A stretch of 53,849 nt of DNA from Paracoccus aestuariivivens (GCF_009711225.1 NZ_WMIE01000024.1:1-53849); one strand, 5' to 3'; shown: positions 16,801 through 25,444, counted from the stretch's first letter. Notes: generated by a model not told the origin, from the letters alone. Numbers and translations: made by a program.

Positions 16801-19178
16801 TGCGCGATCAGACCGAAACCGGCTTTTCGGATCAGGACAAGGCGCTTCTGACCGCTGGCGGCGCGATGTGGAGCACCGCTACGGTGGCGGGTTTGCCGCC
16901 ACTCAACATGGCCGATGGCCCGATGGGCGTGGCGAGCGGTCGCGTGGATGAACGCGATATCGCCGTGCTGACCCCGGCCCCCGTCGCATTGGGGGCAAGC
17001 TGGGACGACGACCTCGTGCGCCGCGTGGGCCGGGTGGTCGGTGCCGAGGCGGCGCGTTCAGGTGTCGATGCGCTGCTGGCGCCGAACCTGAACCTGCCGC
17101 GCTCGCCCCTTGCCGGACGGGCTTTCGAGTATTTCTCGGAAGACCCCTTCCTGACCGGCGCGCTTGGCCGCGCTTGGGCCGAGGGGCTGCAATCGCAAGG
17201 CGTCGGCGCGATCCCCAAACACCTGACCTGCAATGACAGCGAGACCGAGCGCCACGCGGTCGATATCCAGATCTCGGAAGCCACCCTGCGCGAGGTCTAT
17301 CTGCTGCCCTTCGAGATGGCACTGGCCGCGCAGCCCGCAGGTTTCCTGATGGCCTATAATCGCGTCAACGGTTCCTATTGCTCGGAACATGCGCTGTTGA
17401 TGAACCAGATCATCAAGAGCGAATGGCAGTTTTCTGGGCTGCTGGTCTCGGATTGGTTCGGGGTCATGGAGGGCACCGCTGCCATGCAGGCGGGACTGGA
17501 TCTGGAAATGCCGGGGCCGGGCCGGCAGATGGGTGGGCATTGTCTGGACATGCTGGTGCGCGGCGAAATCGATGCGGCGCGGCTGGACGATGCCGCGGCC
17601 CGCGTCGCTGCCACGGCGCGCCGTTTCGCGGGGCAGGGCAAGCCCGCCCCACTTGACCGCGCGACCCTGATCGAGGCCGCCGCCGCAGGTATGGTGCTGC
17701 TGAAAAACGAGGGGGCTGCCTTGCCGCTCGATCCGACCCGTCACAAGCGCGTGGCGTTGATCGGGCCGAACTGGACCGCCCCCTGCTATCAGGGTGGAAC
17801 CTTTGCCAAGATCGCCGTCGATCCCAGCCTGCCGACCCCGCGCGAGGCTGTCGAGGCAGCGCTCTCGGATCGTTTCGATCTGCGCTTCGCACAAGGCTGC
17901 CTGCCTGAACCGATCCTGCCGCCCATGCCGGTGACGCCGGTCGGGCAAGACGATCAGCGTGGCATGTTGGTCAGCTACTTCGACAGCCACGACTTCTCCG
18001 TGGTTCCGATTGCCATCGAGATCCGCGACACCAATTCGCTGACATGGTTCGCACGGACCGGCATTGCAGCGGCGGTGGATCGTGCTGCGGGCGTCTGTGC
18101 TGCGGGCATCTTTACGCCACTGCATACCGGTCCGCACCGCATCTATGCTGGCGGAACCGGCGCAATCCGCGTGCTGGTTGATGGTGTCGAGGTCCATGCC
18201 AATGACACCGTCTACGCCCCCGCCGATATCATGGGGCGCCTGAAATCCGGCGAGGCTGATTGCGTCGAGCTTGATTTCCCCGATCTGAGCCCGCGCCGGA
18301 TCCAGATCGAATTGCGCCATGTCCCAGCCCATGTGCAGGGTCTTTGGTACGGCATCGAAGGCCCCGACCGGACCGAGGCGCTTTATGCCGAGGCCGAAAC
18401 CGTGGCCGCAAATGCCGATCTGGTGTTGCTGATGGTGGGCGAGACCTCGGATGCCAGCGTCGAATCCAAGGACCGGCAGGATACGCAGCTTTCCACGCGG
18501 CAGTTGGACCTGATCGCGCGGGTCCGTGCGTCCAATCCGGCCACGGTGGTGATCGTCAATGTCGGCCATGCGCTGGATCTGGGCTTTGCCGAGGATGTCG
18601 CGGGCCTGATGCTGGCACTTTATCCGGGGCAGGCGTTCGGACCTGCATTGGCCGAAGTGCTGGATGGACAGCGCGAGCCGGGCGGGCGGCTGGCCTTTAC
18701 CATCGCGCGGCAGGACACGGATTATCCGGCCCTCAACCTGACCCCGCAACCTGACGGTCGCCTGTCCTATGACGAGGGCAGCCTGATCGGCTATCGCAGC
18801 TTTCTGGCAAATGGGACCACCCCGCGCTTCGGGCTGGGCGAGGGTATGGGCTATGCCGCCCCTGCATTGCTGGGGGCGAGCCTTGATAAGGATGGCGCTG
18901 TCCGCCTTCGCATGGCGAATGCCGCCAATCGCTCCGGCAAGGCCGTATTGCAGGTCTATGCCGCATGGCCCGAGGATCGCCATGTTGCGCTGGTGGGCTA
19001 CGCTGCCCCTGTCGTTGCCGCGAACAGCGAGCAGTACGTGGAAATCGGTCTTGATCTGCGGCCTTTGCGGCGCTGGCGGGACGGATGCTGGCTGATGCCG
19101 CAAACCATCCGGTTCTATGCCGGTCTGTCACTTGACGACGCCCTGTCACGTCCGGAATTCGCCAGCCTCGCGATCTGA
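16800..19178 (+). CDS. Glycoside hydrolase family 3 beta-glucosidase with PA14-like insert
   Basis: A 792-residue GH3 enzyme in the usual order: N-terminal TIM barrel, alpha/beta sandwich, PA14-like insertion (about 385-520) and C-terminal fibronectin-like domain. Asp218 in LLVSDWFGV is the probable nucleophile, and Glu555 in SVESKDRQ the probable acid/base. KHLTCND matches the conserved KHF/LxxN segment. There is no signal peptide, so it is probably cytoplasmic. ATG 16800 overlaps the reductase stop; the GTG at 16797 is less likely. It probably removes O-linked glucose from phenolic glucosides. Confidence 0.9.
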   Translation: MRDQTETGFSDQDKALLTAGGAMWSTATVAGLPPLNMADGPMGVASGRVDERDIAVLTPAPVALGASWDDDLVRRVGRVVGAEAARSGVDALLAPNLNLPRSPLAGRAFEYFSEDPFLTGALGRAWAEGLQSQGVGAIPKHLTCNDSETERHAVDIQISEATLREVYLLPFEMALAAQPAGFLMAYNRVNGSYCSEHALLMNQIIKSEWQFSGLLVSDWFGVMEGTAAMQAGLDLEMPGPGRQMGGHCLDMLVRGEIDAARLDDAAARVAATARRFAGQGKPAPLDRATLIEAAAAGMVLLKNEGAALPLDPTRHKRVALIGPNWTAPCYQGGTFAKIAVDPSLPTPREAVEAALSDRFDLRFAQGCLPEPILPPMPVTPVGQDDQRGMLVSYFDSHDFSVVPIAIEIRDTNSLTWFARTGIAAAVDRAAGVCAAGIFTPLHTGPHRIYAGGTGAIRVLVDGVEVHANDTVYAPADIMGRLKSGEADCVELDFPDLSPRRIQIELRHVPAHVQGLWYGIEGPDRTEALYAEAETVAANADLVLLMVGETSDASVESKDRQDTQLSTRQLDLIARVRASNPATVVIVNVGHALDLGFAEDVAGLMLALYPGQAFGPALAEVLDGQREPGGRLAFTIARQDTDYPALNLTPQPDGRLSYDEGSLIGYRSFLANGTTPRFGLGEGMGYAAPALLGASLDKDGAVRLRMANAANRSGKAVLQVYAAWPEDRHVALVGYAAPVVAANSEQYVEIGLDLRPLRRWRDGCWLMPQTIRFYAGLSLDDALSRPEFASLAI

Positions 19179-19200
19179 GACAGGCAACATGCGAAAGAAA

Positions 19201-19224
19201 AGGCCCCCGATCGGGGGCCTTTTT
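19201..19224. terminator. Bidirectional rho-independent terminator
   Basis: AGGCCCCCGATCGGGGGCCT is a perfect 20-base palindrome flanked by A-rich sequence on the left and TTTTT on the right. It ends both the GH3 operon and the convergent MFS gene. Confidence 0.9.
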
Positions 19225-19229
19225 CATTG

Positions 19230-20672
19230 TCAGGACGCGGCAGCGGTGGCTTGCGGGCTTGGCCGATGGGCATCCGAGGGCAAAAGCCTGCTCAATCCCG
19301 CAATGACCAGCAGCGCTGCCACCTGCCATAGCGCTAGTAGCCAAATTGCCTCGGCCGCGTTCACCTCGCTGCGCGACAGGAAGAACCCGCCAAGCGAAGC
19401 GATGCCGATCGCCATGCCCAATTGCTGCGAGGCGCGGAATACGCCCGATGCAGCTCCGGCATGTTCGGACGGAATGCGGGCGAAGGCAAAGGCCGGCAGC
19501 GGGGCCGAGATCAGCCCCATCCCACAGCCGCAAAGCGCGAAACCTGCGGTCAGCAGCGCGTAATCCGAGCCACCCTGCCAGTCGCCCAGCACATGCGCCA
19601 TCAAAAGGATGCCCGCGATCTGGCCTACGACTCCGATCAGGGGCATCTGCCGCCCCATGAGCGGCAGCAACCTGCGACCCAGTACGGCAATCGACAAAGC
19701 GGCGCCAACCGCGAAGGGGACGTGCAGCAGCGCGGTTTTCAGCGCATCGAATCCGAGATGGCTTTGTAACATGACCGAGACCGCGATCAGCAGCGCCCCT
19801 GTCACCAGTTGATAGATCATCGCGATGGACAGTCCCGCGACGAAGATCCCGCTGCGAAAGACGCTCGGGGGAACCAAAACCGCTTCTCCGGCGCTCTCGC
19901 GCCGCATCAGGTGCCATGCGGTAGCGGCCAGCAGGATCATACCCAGCAAGGGCATCAGGCGCAGCCAGATCGGCCAGCCAAGCGCTGGCCCTTCGATCAG
20001 CGGAAGCAGGAATGCCGCAAAGGCGGGGACGATCAGCGCCGCTCCGGTCAGGTCAAGGCGCGGCCTTTGTGCCGAGCCACCCTCGGGCAGCACGCGCAGG
20101 GCCAGAACCAGCGCCACGGCAACGACCGGCACGTTGATCAGGAAGATCGGTCTCCAGCCCAGTCCGAAAATATCGGCGCGGATCAGCACACCGCCCAAGA
20201 TCGGACCAAGAATGCCCGCAACCCCGCCCAGAAGGCCAAAGATGCCCATCACCTTGAAACGCTCGTGCGGGGCGTAAAGCACCTGCACCAGCGACAGGAT
20301 CTGTGGCCCCATCAGCGCACCCGAAGCGCCCTGCAATATGCGCATGCCGATCAGCGTCCGCGCATCGGGAGCCAAGCCGCAGCCCGCCGAGGCCAGTGCA
20401 AAGCCGATCATCCCCAGCATGAACATCCGGCGATAGCCGAAAATATCACCCATCCTGCCGCCGGGGATCAGCATCACGGCGAAGAAAAAGGCATAGCCCG
20501 CCGAGATCCATTCGATCTGCGCGGTCGTCGCGCCAAAGCTGTCCCTAAAATGCGGGATAGCTACGTTCACCACCGATCCGTCGATGATTTCCAGCATCAG
20601 GGCCACCGTGACGACGGCGACCGCCAAAGTCCTTTCCCGGTCCGTCACCGGGCGCTCGTCCGAGCGGGTCAT
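19230..20672 (-). CDS. MFS transporter, DHA2 (14-TMS) drug-efflux type
   Basis: A 480-residue membrane protein with about 14 hydrophobic segments. Motif C-like sequences are present (GLLGGVAGILGPILGG) and LEIIDGSVVNVAIP sits in TM1, typical of DHA2 efflux pumps such as EmrB. ATG 20672 is preferred because GGTGAG lies five bases upstream. It is divergent from the TIM-barrel/deglycosidase operon and shares its control region. It may export toxic phenolic aglycones or intermediates, or import glycosides. Efflux is the family norm. Confidence 0.85.
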   Translation of the reverse strand: MTRSDERPVTDRERTLAVAVVTVALMLEIIDGSVVNVAIPHFRDSFGATTAQIEWISAGYAFFFAVMLIPGGRMGDIFGYRRMFMLGMIGFALASAGCGLAPDARTLIGMRILQGASGALMGPQILSLVQVLYAPHERFKVMGIFGLLGGVAGILGPILGGVLIRADIFGLGWRPIFLINVPVVAVALVLALRVLPEGGSAQRPRLDLTGAALIVPAFAAFLLPLIEGPALGWPIWLRLMPLLGMILLAATAWHLMRRESAGEAVLVPPSVFRSGIFVAGLSIAMIYQLVTGALLIAVSVMLQSHLGFDALKTALLHVPFAVGAALSIAVLGRRLLPLMGRQMPLIGVVGQIAGILLMAHVLGDWQGGSDYALLTAGFALCGCGMGLISAPLPAFAFARIPSEHAGAASGVFRASQQLGMAIGIASLGGFFLSRSEVNAAEAIWLLALWQVAALLVIAGLSRLLPSDAHRPSPQATAAAS

Positions 20673-20712
20673 GTTCTCACCATTTTTTCGATTGAGGCGG
20701 CTCTGCACCCTG

Positions 20713-20760
20713 TTGACAGCCAAAGCGTGCCTGCCGTAATACGAATAAGTATTCTAATTC
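20713..20760 (+). promoter_or_regulatory. Promoter/operator for deglycosidase operon
   Basis: TTGACA (20713-20718) and TAATAC (20737-20742) form a promoter with an 18-base spacer. GAATAAGTATTC (20743-20754) is an inverted repeat running into ATTCTAATTC (20751-20760), identical to the motif before the LLM operon. It may control the divergent MFS gene as well. Confidence 0.55.
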
Positions 20761-20861
20761 ATGTCGCAAGACAAGGTTTTTCGGCCGTCGGGGAGGGGCG
20801 GGCGATAGCCCTCTTGCCTGCTGACCCAGCGCCTTCCCCGCATATCCATCGGAGAACTCTC

Positions 20862-21629
20862 ATGTTCCTCTCTGCCTGCGTCGAATGGCTATATCAGGAT
20901 ATCCATCCCCGCCTTGCCGACCGTGTCCGCGCCGCCAAGGCCGATGGTCTGGACCATGTCGAGTTCCATCTGTGGCGCGACAAGGACATCGACGATGTGG
21001 CCAAGGCGCTGCGGGAAACCGGCGTGCGCCTGACCAGCTTCGTGGTCGAACCACGCCGCAGTCTGGTCGATCCGGCCCAGCACGGAGAGTTCCTGCAAGC
21101 GGTGCGCGAATCGCTCGTCACCGCCGCGCGCCTAGGTAATCCGCCTCTGGTCGTGGCCTCGGGCTTTACCCGCGACGGCGTCTCGCGAGAGGAACAACGT
21201 GCCGAGGCGGTCAAGGCGCTGAAACAAGCCGCAAGCCTCGCCGAAGCGGCGGGCGTGATGCTGGTGCTGGAACCTTTGAACACCAAGGTCGAACATCCCG
21301 GTATGTTCCTGTCGAGCACAAGCGAGGGGCTGGACATCGTCGAGGCAGTGGGCAGCCTGAACCTGAAGCTGCTGTTCGATCTCTATCATTCCGCGGTCAT
21401 GGAGGAGGATCTGGAACAGGTCCTGCGAGGCCGCATGCATCTGGTCCACCATGTCCAGATCGCCGACATGCCCGGTCGCAACGAGCCTGGCACTGGCGTG
21501 ATCGACTGGCAGGACCAATTGGGACGCCTGCGGGCGCTGGGTTACTCGGGCGCGGTCGGGCTGGAATACAAGCCGACCTTGCCTGCCACGGAATCGCTCA
21601 AGGCGGCGCGTCAGGCGACGGGCCTCTGA
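20862..21629 (+). CDS. Hydroxypyruvate isomerase-like TIM-barrel protein
   Basis: A 255-residue AP-endonuclease-2/xylose-isomerase-like barrel. Probable metal ligands are Glu in VLEPLNTKVEHPG, Asp in LLFDLYHSAV, His in HHVQIADMPGRNEPG and Glu in VGLEYKP, the set seen in hydroxypyruvate isomerases and IolI-like epimerases. GGAG lies seven bases before ATG 20862. It is first in an operon with the deglycosidase subunits. A likely role is isomerising the keto-sugar released after C-glycoside cleavage; a CarE-like protein in C-glycoside clusters is a possible relative. Confidence 0.8.
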   Translation: MFLSACVEWLYQDIHPRLADRVRAAKADGLDHVEFHLWRDKDIDDVAKALRETGVRLTSFVVEPRRSLVDPAQHGEFLQAVRESLVTAARLGNPPLVVASGFTRDGVSREEQRAEAVKALKQAASLAEAAGVMLVLEPLNTKVEHPGMFLSSTSEGLDIVEAVGSLNLKLLFDLYHSAVMEEDLEQVLRGRMHLVHHVQIADMPGRNEPGTGVIDWQDQLGRLRALGYSGAVGLEYKPTLPATESLKAARQATGL

Positions 21630-21678
21630 CCGAGAGGGCGGCCAAGCCGCCCGCCTCACATCATCAGCGGAGAAATTG

Positions 21679-22689
21679 ATGACATACGACATCAAGCGGG
21701 GCGTCAGCCTTTACAGCTTCCAGAACGACACGTTCCTTGGGCGCATGAACCTCGAGGATTGCATTCGCACCTGCGCCGAAATGGGCGCGACGGGGATCGA
21801 GATCATCGGCGAGCAGACCTTCTGGGGTTGGCCCGAGGTCGGCGTCGCCCCCGAAAAGATCGCGGAATGGCACGCGCTCATGGCGAAATACGGAACGACG
21901 CCGGTCTGCCATGACTTCATGCTGGACTATAAACGCTACAAGGGCCAGCCGATGCCCTTTGCCGAGCAGGTCGCAAGCGTCAAGAAGGACATCGAATTCG
22001 GCGCGCTACTGGGGATGAAATTCATCCGCTCGCTCGTCTCGGTCGATCCCGAAGTGCTGGTCGCGGCCGCCCCCTTTGCCGAGGAAAAGGGTATCAAGAT
22101 CCTGCTTGAGGTCCATGCGCCTTTGCATTTCGACCATCCGTGGATTCTGCGCCATGCCGAGGCCTATGAAAAGGCCGGGACCGACGCGCTGGGATTCCTG
22201 CCGGATATGGGCGTGTTCCTGTATCGCTACCCCCGCGTCTGGAAGGAACGCTTCATCCGCAATGGCGTGCCGCGCGAGGCCGCCGATTTCATCGAAGCGG
22301 GCTTCAACGATCGGCGTCTGGCGGAATATGTCGTCAATGACGTGATGCTGAAATGGGGCCCCGGCCCGCAGATGGGCATGGTCGAAACCCTGCGCCACAA
22401 CGCTGCCTTCAGCCCGAAACGGATGCTGGATTTCATGCCGCGCATCCATAACATCCACGCCAAATTCTACGAGATGACCGAGGATCTGGTGGAATTCTCG
22501 ATCCCCTATGATGAGGTCTTCGCGGTCCTGAAACAGGGCGGCTACAAAGGCCATATCTGTTCGGAATACGAGGGCAACCGCTGGGTCGAGGACGCGCAAG
22601 AGGTCGAAAGCGTCGAGCAGGTCCGCCGCCAGCAACTGATGTTCTGCAACCTTCTGGGCGAGACCATGCCCCAGACCCTCGTCGCCTGA
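21679..22689 (+). CDS. Sugar phosphate isomerase/epimerase, candidate C-glycoside deglycosidase alpha subunit
   Basis: A 336-residue TIM barrel. The probable metal site is formed by Glu144 and the adjacent His146 (LLEVHAP), Asp176 (LPDMGVF), His in HNIHAKFYEM and Glu in ICSEYEGNRW. GGAG precedes ATG 21679. The next gene encodes a DUF6379 protein, the beta subunit of C-glycoside deglycosidases (DgpB/C and CarB/C types), and the alpha subunits of these are exactly such barrels. The pair would cleave the C-C bond of a 3-oxo-C-glucoside by base-assisted elimination at a Mn centre. Function is inferred from pairing and motifs. Confidence 0.75.
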   Translation: MTYDIKRGVSLYSFQNDTFLGRMNLEDCIRTCAEMGATGIEIIGEQTFWGWPEVGVAPEKIAEWHALMAKYGTTPVCHDFMLDYKRYKGQPMPFAEQVASVKKDIEFGALLGMKFIRSLVSVDPEVLVAAAPFAEEKGIKILLEVHAPLHFDHPWILRHAEAYEKAGTDALGFLPDMGVFLYRYPRVWKERFIRNGVPREAADFIEAGFNDRRLAEYVVNDVMLKWGPGPQMGMVETLRHNAAFSPKRMLDFMPRIHNIHAKFYEMTEDLVEFSIPYDEVFAVLKQGGYKGHICSEYEGNRWVEDAQEVESVEQVRRQQLMFCNLLGETMPQTLVA

Positions 22690-22700
22690 AAGGACAGACC

Positions 22701-23093
22701 ATGTTTGATCACCGCATCATCTGCGAAGAAGGCTTCCGCAATGTCTCGGACGCGGGCGAGGTCACCGGCTTCGAGTTCCTTGCCCGGCTGCCCTATTACC
22801 GCGGCCTCGGCCTTTCCATGGTCGAGAACCTTGCCGTGACCGTTGATGGCGAAGAGATCCCGCGCGAGGATGTCCGCTTCTCGGTTCGTGGCCGCAGCTG
22901 GACGCTGGATGAGCTTGAGACCTGCTATGACGACCGCTGGAACTTCGGCGAAAAGGCCACGATCACCGTCAAGCGGGCAGGGGGGCTGCCTGCCGGTCGG
23001 CACAAGCTGAAGCTGGCCGAGCGGCTGCGGATTTCCTATCTGCCCTTCGTGCCGACCACCACGTTCGAAACTGAACTGGAACTGGCTGCCTGA
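22701..23093 (+). CDS. C-glycoside deglycosidase beta subunit (DUF6379 domain)
   Basis: A 130-residue beta-sandwich protein whose whole length looks like the DUF6379 beta subunit of C-glycoside deglycosidase. It has the start MFDHRIICEEGFRNV, the central LPYYRGLGLSMVENLAVTVDGE, then FSVRGRSWTLDEL and the terminal LRISYLPF. The family works as a heteromer with a TIM-barrel alpha subunit, encoded 11 bases upstream. This small protein is the most specific marker in the window for C-glycoside cleavage. A strong hairpin follows the stop codon. Confidence 0.8.
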   Translation: MFDHRIICEEGFRNVSDAGEVTGFEFLARLPYYRGLGLSMVENLAVTVDGEEIPREDVRFSVRGRSWTLDELETCYDDRWNFGEKATITVKRAGGLPAGRHKLKLAERLRISYLPFVPTTTFETELELAA

Positions 23094-23102
23094 GAGTGGC
23101 TT

Positions 23103-23126
23103 GGCGGCGCCCGATGCGGCGCCGCC
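23103..23126. terminator. Hairpin between convergent genes
   Basis: GGCGGCGCC and GGCGCCGCC form a perfect nine-base stem with a six-base loop between the deglycosidase operon and the convergent MBL gene. It lacks a T-run, so termination may be weak or Rho-assisted. Confidence 0.5.
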
Positions 23127-23131
23127 TATCC

Positions 23132-24112
23132 CTAGTATCGGCCCAAATCTTCGGCCACGACGATTTCGCCGTCGAAACCCTGTCTGATCTTGTCGATCAG
23201 CCCGTCGAGATCCTGAACCTGAAACGCGCCGGGTACGAAGTGGGTCAGCACCAGCTTGCTTGCGCCTGCGTCCTGCAACATCTGAGCGATCTCTTCCGGA
23301 TCAAGATGGTTCTTGCCGATATTGTCGATGATCCCTTGCCGCAGGTCCGTGGGGGCATTGGCGAGATTTTTTTCCAGAACGGGCACAATGTCGTCCATGC
23401 TCACGATCTCCGAAATAACCACATCTGCGCCCTTGACGAAGTTTGCGAGGTTGTCGCTGGCTCCGGTATCGCCGGTAAAAACATAGGTTCTGTCCTTGGT
23501 CTCGGCGCGAAAGGCTACTGCCTCGGGCATACGGTCCAAGTCGATCACCGGCGAAACCTGATAGTGCGAAACCGAAACAGCACTCACCTTGATGTTCTCA
23601 TCCTCGTAGACGGGTATCGCGGTTTCGCTGGGAATAATGTCGCTGGCGACCGCCGCCCGAGTCATCGAAGGCTTGGGCTTTCCACCGACGGGGAATGAGG
23701 CGCGCTCGATCTCGGTGCTGGCAGCCAGAAGCTTTTCGACCAGATCCACCGTGCCCTTGGCACCATAAACTGGCAGCGGCTTCCCTTCATTGTCGAAAAG
23801 CCAATGCGAGATCATCAGCGGCTGCAGATCGGCCACATGATCCAAATGGTGATGGCTTAGGAACACCGCCCGCAGCGAAGGGACTGCCAACCCGGCCTTG
23901 GCCATCTGTCGCAGCGTGTCATTGCCTGTGTCGAACAGATAGGTTTGACCATTCACCACAAGCGCATTTGCGATCTGCGCCCCCTCGGCATGGATTGGTG
24001 GACCGCCCACCGTCCCCAACGTAATCCATTCGGTATTTTCTGCCCCGAGTGCCGGTACGCCGATGCCGATCGCAATCGACAGGAACGCGGCTTTTATTCG
24101 TTTTTTAGGCAA
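23132..24112 (-). CDS. Secreted MBL-fold metallohydrolase
   Basis: A 326-residue metallo-beta-lactamase-fold protein. Residues 1-23 form a Sec signal peptide (KKRIKAAFLSIAIGIGVPALGA). The zinc motif HHHLDH is at about residues 86-91, followed by TGDTGASDN and a final HF (LVLTHFVPG). It resembles RNase Z/arylsulfatase-like periplasmic hydrolases rather than true beta-lactamases. It is convergent with the deglycosidase operon and divergent from the LysR gene. A lactone or sulfate ester substrate in the periplasm is possible; nothing more specific is visible. Confidence 0.8.
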   Translation of the reverse strand: MPKKRIKAAFLSIAIGIGVPALGAENTEWITLGTVGGPPIHAEGAQIANALVVNGQTYLFDTGNDTLRQMAKAGLAVPSLRAVFLSHHHLDHVADLQPLMISHWLFDNEGKPLPVYGAKGTVDLVEKLLAASTEIERASFPVGGKPKPSMTRAAVASDIIPSETAIPVYEDENIKVSAVSVSHYQVSPVIDLDRMPEAVAFRAETKDRTYVFTGDTGASDNLANFVKGADVVISEIVSMDDIVPVLEKNLANAPTDLRQGIIDNIGKNHLDPEEIAQMLQDAGASKLVLTHFVPGAFQVQDLDGLIDKIRQGFDGEIVVAEDLGRY

Positions 24113-24261
24113 AGGTCCTCTCCTTCTTCATGGTCAGGTGCGGGTCTAGCCGCGGTCACGACGCGGCGGAAACGCATGTTGTGAATGGGCCGATTTGGCA
24201 AAATGATGCCTGCTTGCCCCAGATTGAATAATGCAGGTAGAAATCTGCCAAATAATAAAAT

Positions 24262-24277
24262 ACGAATTCATATTCGT
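24262..24277. promoter_or_regulatory. Palindrome before NodD-like LysR gene
   Basis: ACGAATTCATATTCGT has perfect six-base arms and lies 17 bases before the LysR start codon in AT-rich DNA. It aligns with the operators at 15041 and 20741 (shared pattern GAAT, three bases, TATTC), so it may be the same site family. Confidence 0.45.
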
Positions 24278-24294
24278 GTCTACTGGGGGAGAGG

Positions 24295-25191
24295 ATGCGT
24301 TACAAAAAACTCGATATGAACCTGCTTGCAGCGCTGGATGTGTTGTTGCGGACGCGCAGCGTATCGATGGCGGCGGACGAGATGTTCATCACCCAATCCG
24401 CAATGAGCAACGCATTGGGGCGACTGAGGCAGTATTTCTCGGACCCGCTTCTGGTTCAGGTCGGCCGACAGATGGAATTGTCACCGCTGGCGCTGAACCT
24501 GCAGGAACCGCTGCGCGATATCATCATGCAGGTCGATGGCTCGATCATTTCCAGCCCCTCGTTCAAGCCAGCGACCAGCGAGCGCGAATTCAGTATCGTG
24601 CTGTCGGATTATTCGCTCGCTGTTCTGGGCGAGCGGCTGACGCGCCGGATCGTCGCCGAGGCTCCGGGGATCCGGGTGAATTTCCGCCCACAAATGGCCT
24701 CGCCCGCGAAGCTGTTGGAGCGTGGAGAAGTGGATTTACTGATCATTCCCGACTCGATCGCAATGGACAGCCATAGCAGCGAGCCGTTGTTTGATGACCG
24801 TTTGGTGGTTCTGGCATCGACCGAATACGAGGGCCCCGATCATCTGGATCGTGAGCGCTTCTGCAAGGCGCGAATGGTCGTGATGGAACCGTGCTTCGGA
24901 CAGGAAAGCTATGCGATCATCGCGATGCGCAATGCCGGATTGGAGCCACGCAGCGCGATCTCGACCTTCGGCTTCACGTCGATCGCGGATCTGGTGCATG
25001 GCCCCGATCATCTGGCCCTGTTGCAAGAGCGTCTGGCATTCCGCGCGGCGGCATCGGGCCGTTTCCGGCTGCTGGAACCGCCCGTCGCATTCCCGCCTTT
25101 GCGCCAGACCGTGCGCTGGCACAGGCACCGCTCGCGCGATCCGGGGCTGATCTGGCTGCGTGGCTTGCTGAGGGATTGCGTCGCAAACTGA
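24295..25191 (+). CDS. NodD-like LysR-family regulator
   Basis: A 298-residue LysR protein. The N-terminal winged HTH (LDMNLLAALDVLLRTRSVSMAADEMFITQSAMSNALGRLR) and the following QYFSDPLLVQVGRQMELSPLA have the form of the NodD/NahR/SyrM branch (LDLNLLVALDALxxxRSVTxAAxxxxLSQPAMSxAxxRLR), not of the CysB/BenM branch. NodD proteins respond to flavonoids. GGGGGAGAGG precedes ATG 24295. It stands among C-glycoside and aromatic genes, so a flavonoid or related phenolic inducer is plausible. It is the leading activator candidate, alongside the TetR protein. Confidence 0.85.
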   Translation: MRYKKLDMNLLAALDVLLRTRSVSMAADEMFITQSAMSNALGRLRQYFSDPLLVQVGRQMELSPLALNLQEPLRDIIMQVDGSIISSPSFKPATSEREFSIVLSDYSLAVLGERLTRRIVAEAPGIRVNFRPQMASPAKLLERGEVDLLIIPDSIAMDSHSSEPLFDDRLVVLASTEYEGPDHLDRERFCKARMVVMEPCFGQESYAIIAMRNAGLEPRSAISTFGFTSIADLVHGPDHLALLQERLAFRAAASGRFRLLEPPVAFPPLRQTVRWHRHRSRDPGLIWLRGLLRDCVAN

Positions 25192-25194
25192 GGC

Positions 25195-25359
25195 TCAGAG
25201 GTAAAGCCCGTAACCGACGATAGTCGGAGATTCCGGCTTTGCCTCGGCCACCAGCGGCGCGTAACCGGCCCCCGACAGGGACAGAAACCGCATGATCCGG
25301 CGCAGGGTATTGTCATTCCGGGGCAGGCCGCTGGTAATCGTCGCTTCAAAGGTCTTCAT
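25195..25359 (-). CDS. Small hypothetical protein (54 residues)
   Basis: Starting MKTFEATITSGLPRNDN and ending IVGYGLYL, this short frame has a good ribosome binding site (AGGTGAG, five to six bases before the ATG) and its own AT-rich upstream region with a candidate regulator site. It converges tightly on the LysR gene, with stop codons four bases apart. It has no signal peptide or membrane segment and matches nothing I recognise. It could be a small regulatory or accessory protein, or a chance frame. Confidence rests mainly on the binding site. Confidence 0.4.
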   Translation of the reverse strand: MKTFEATITSGLPRNDNTLRRIMRFLSLSGAGYAPLVAEAKPESPTIVGYGLYL

Positions 25360-25424
25360 CGTCTCACCTATAGAAACTTGTGACCCCTCCCTGCCGTAAG
25401 TCATAGAGCAGACTGCGAGAAAAT

Positions 25425-25439
25425 AGAAATATAGATTCT
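25425..25439. promoter_or_regulatory. Imperfect operator-like repeat
   Basis: AGAAATATAGATTCT has four-base arms and resembles the operator family at 15041, with one inserted base. It lies directly after the TetR stop codon and about 70 bases before the small ORF at 25359. Confidence 0.3.
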
Positions 25440-25444
25440 GAATA

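Noticed and set aside
19201..19220. The perfect 20-base palindrome as a regulator operator
   Set aside because: Position between convergent stop codons, with A-tract and T-tract flanks, fits a bidirectional terminator.
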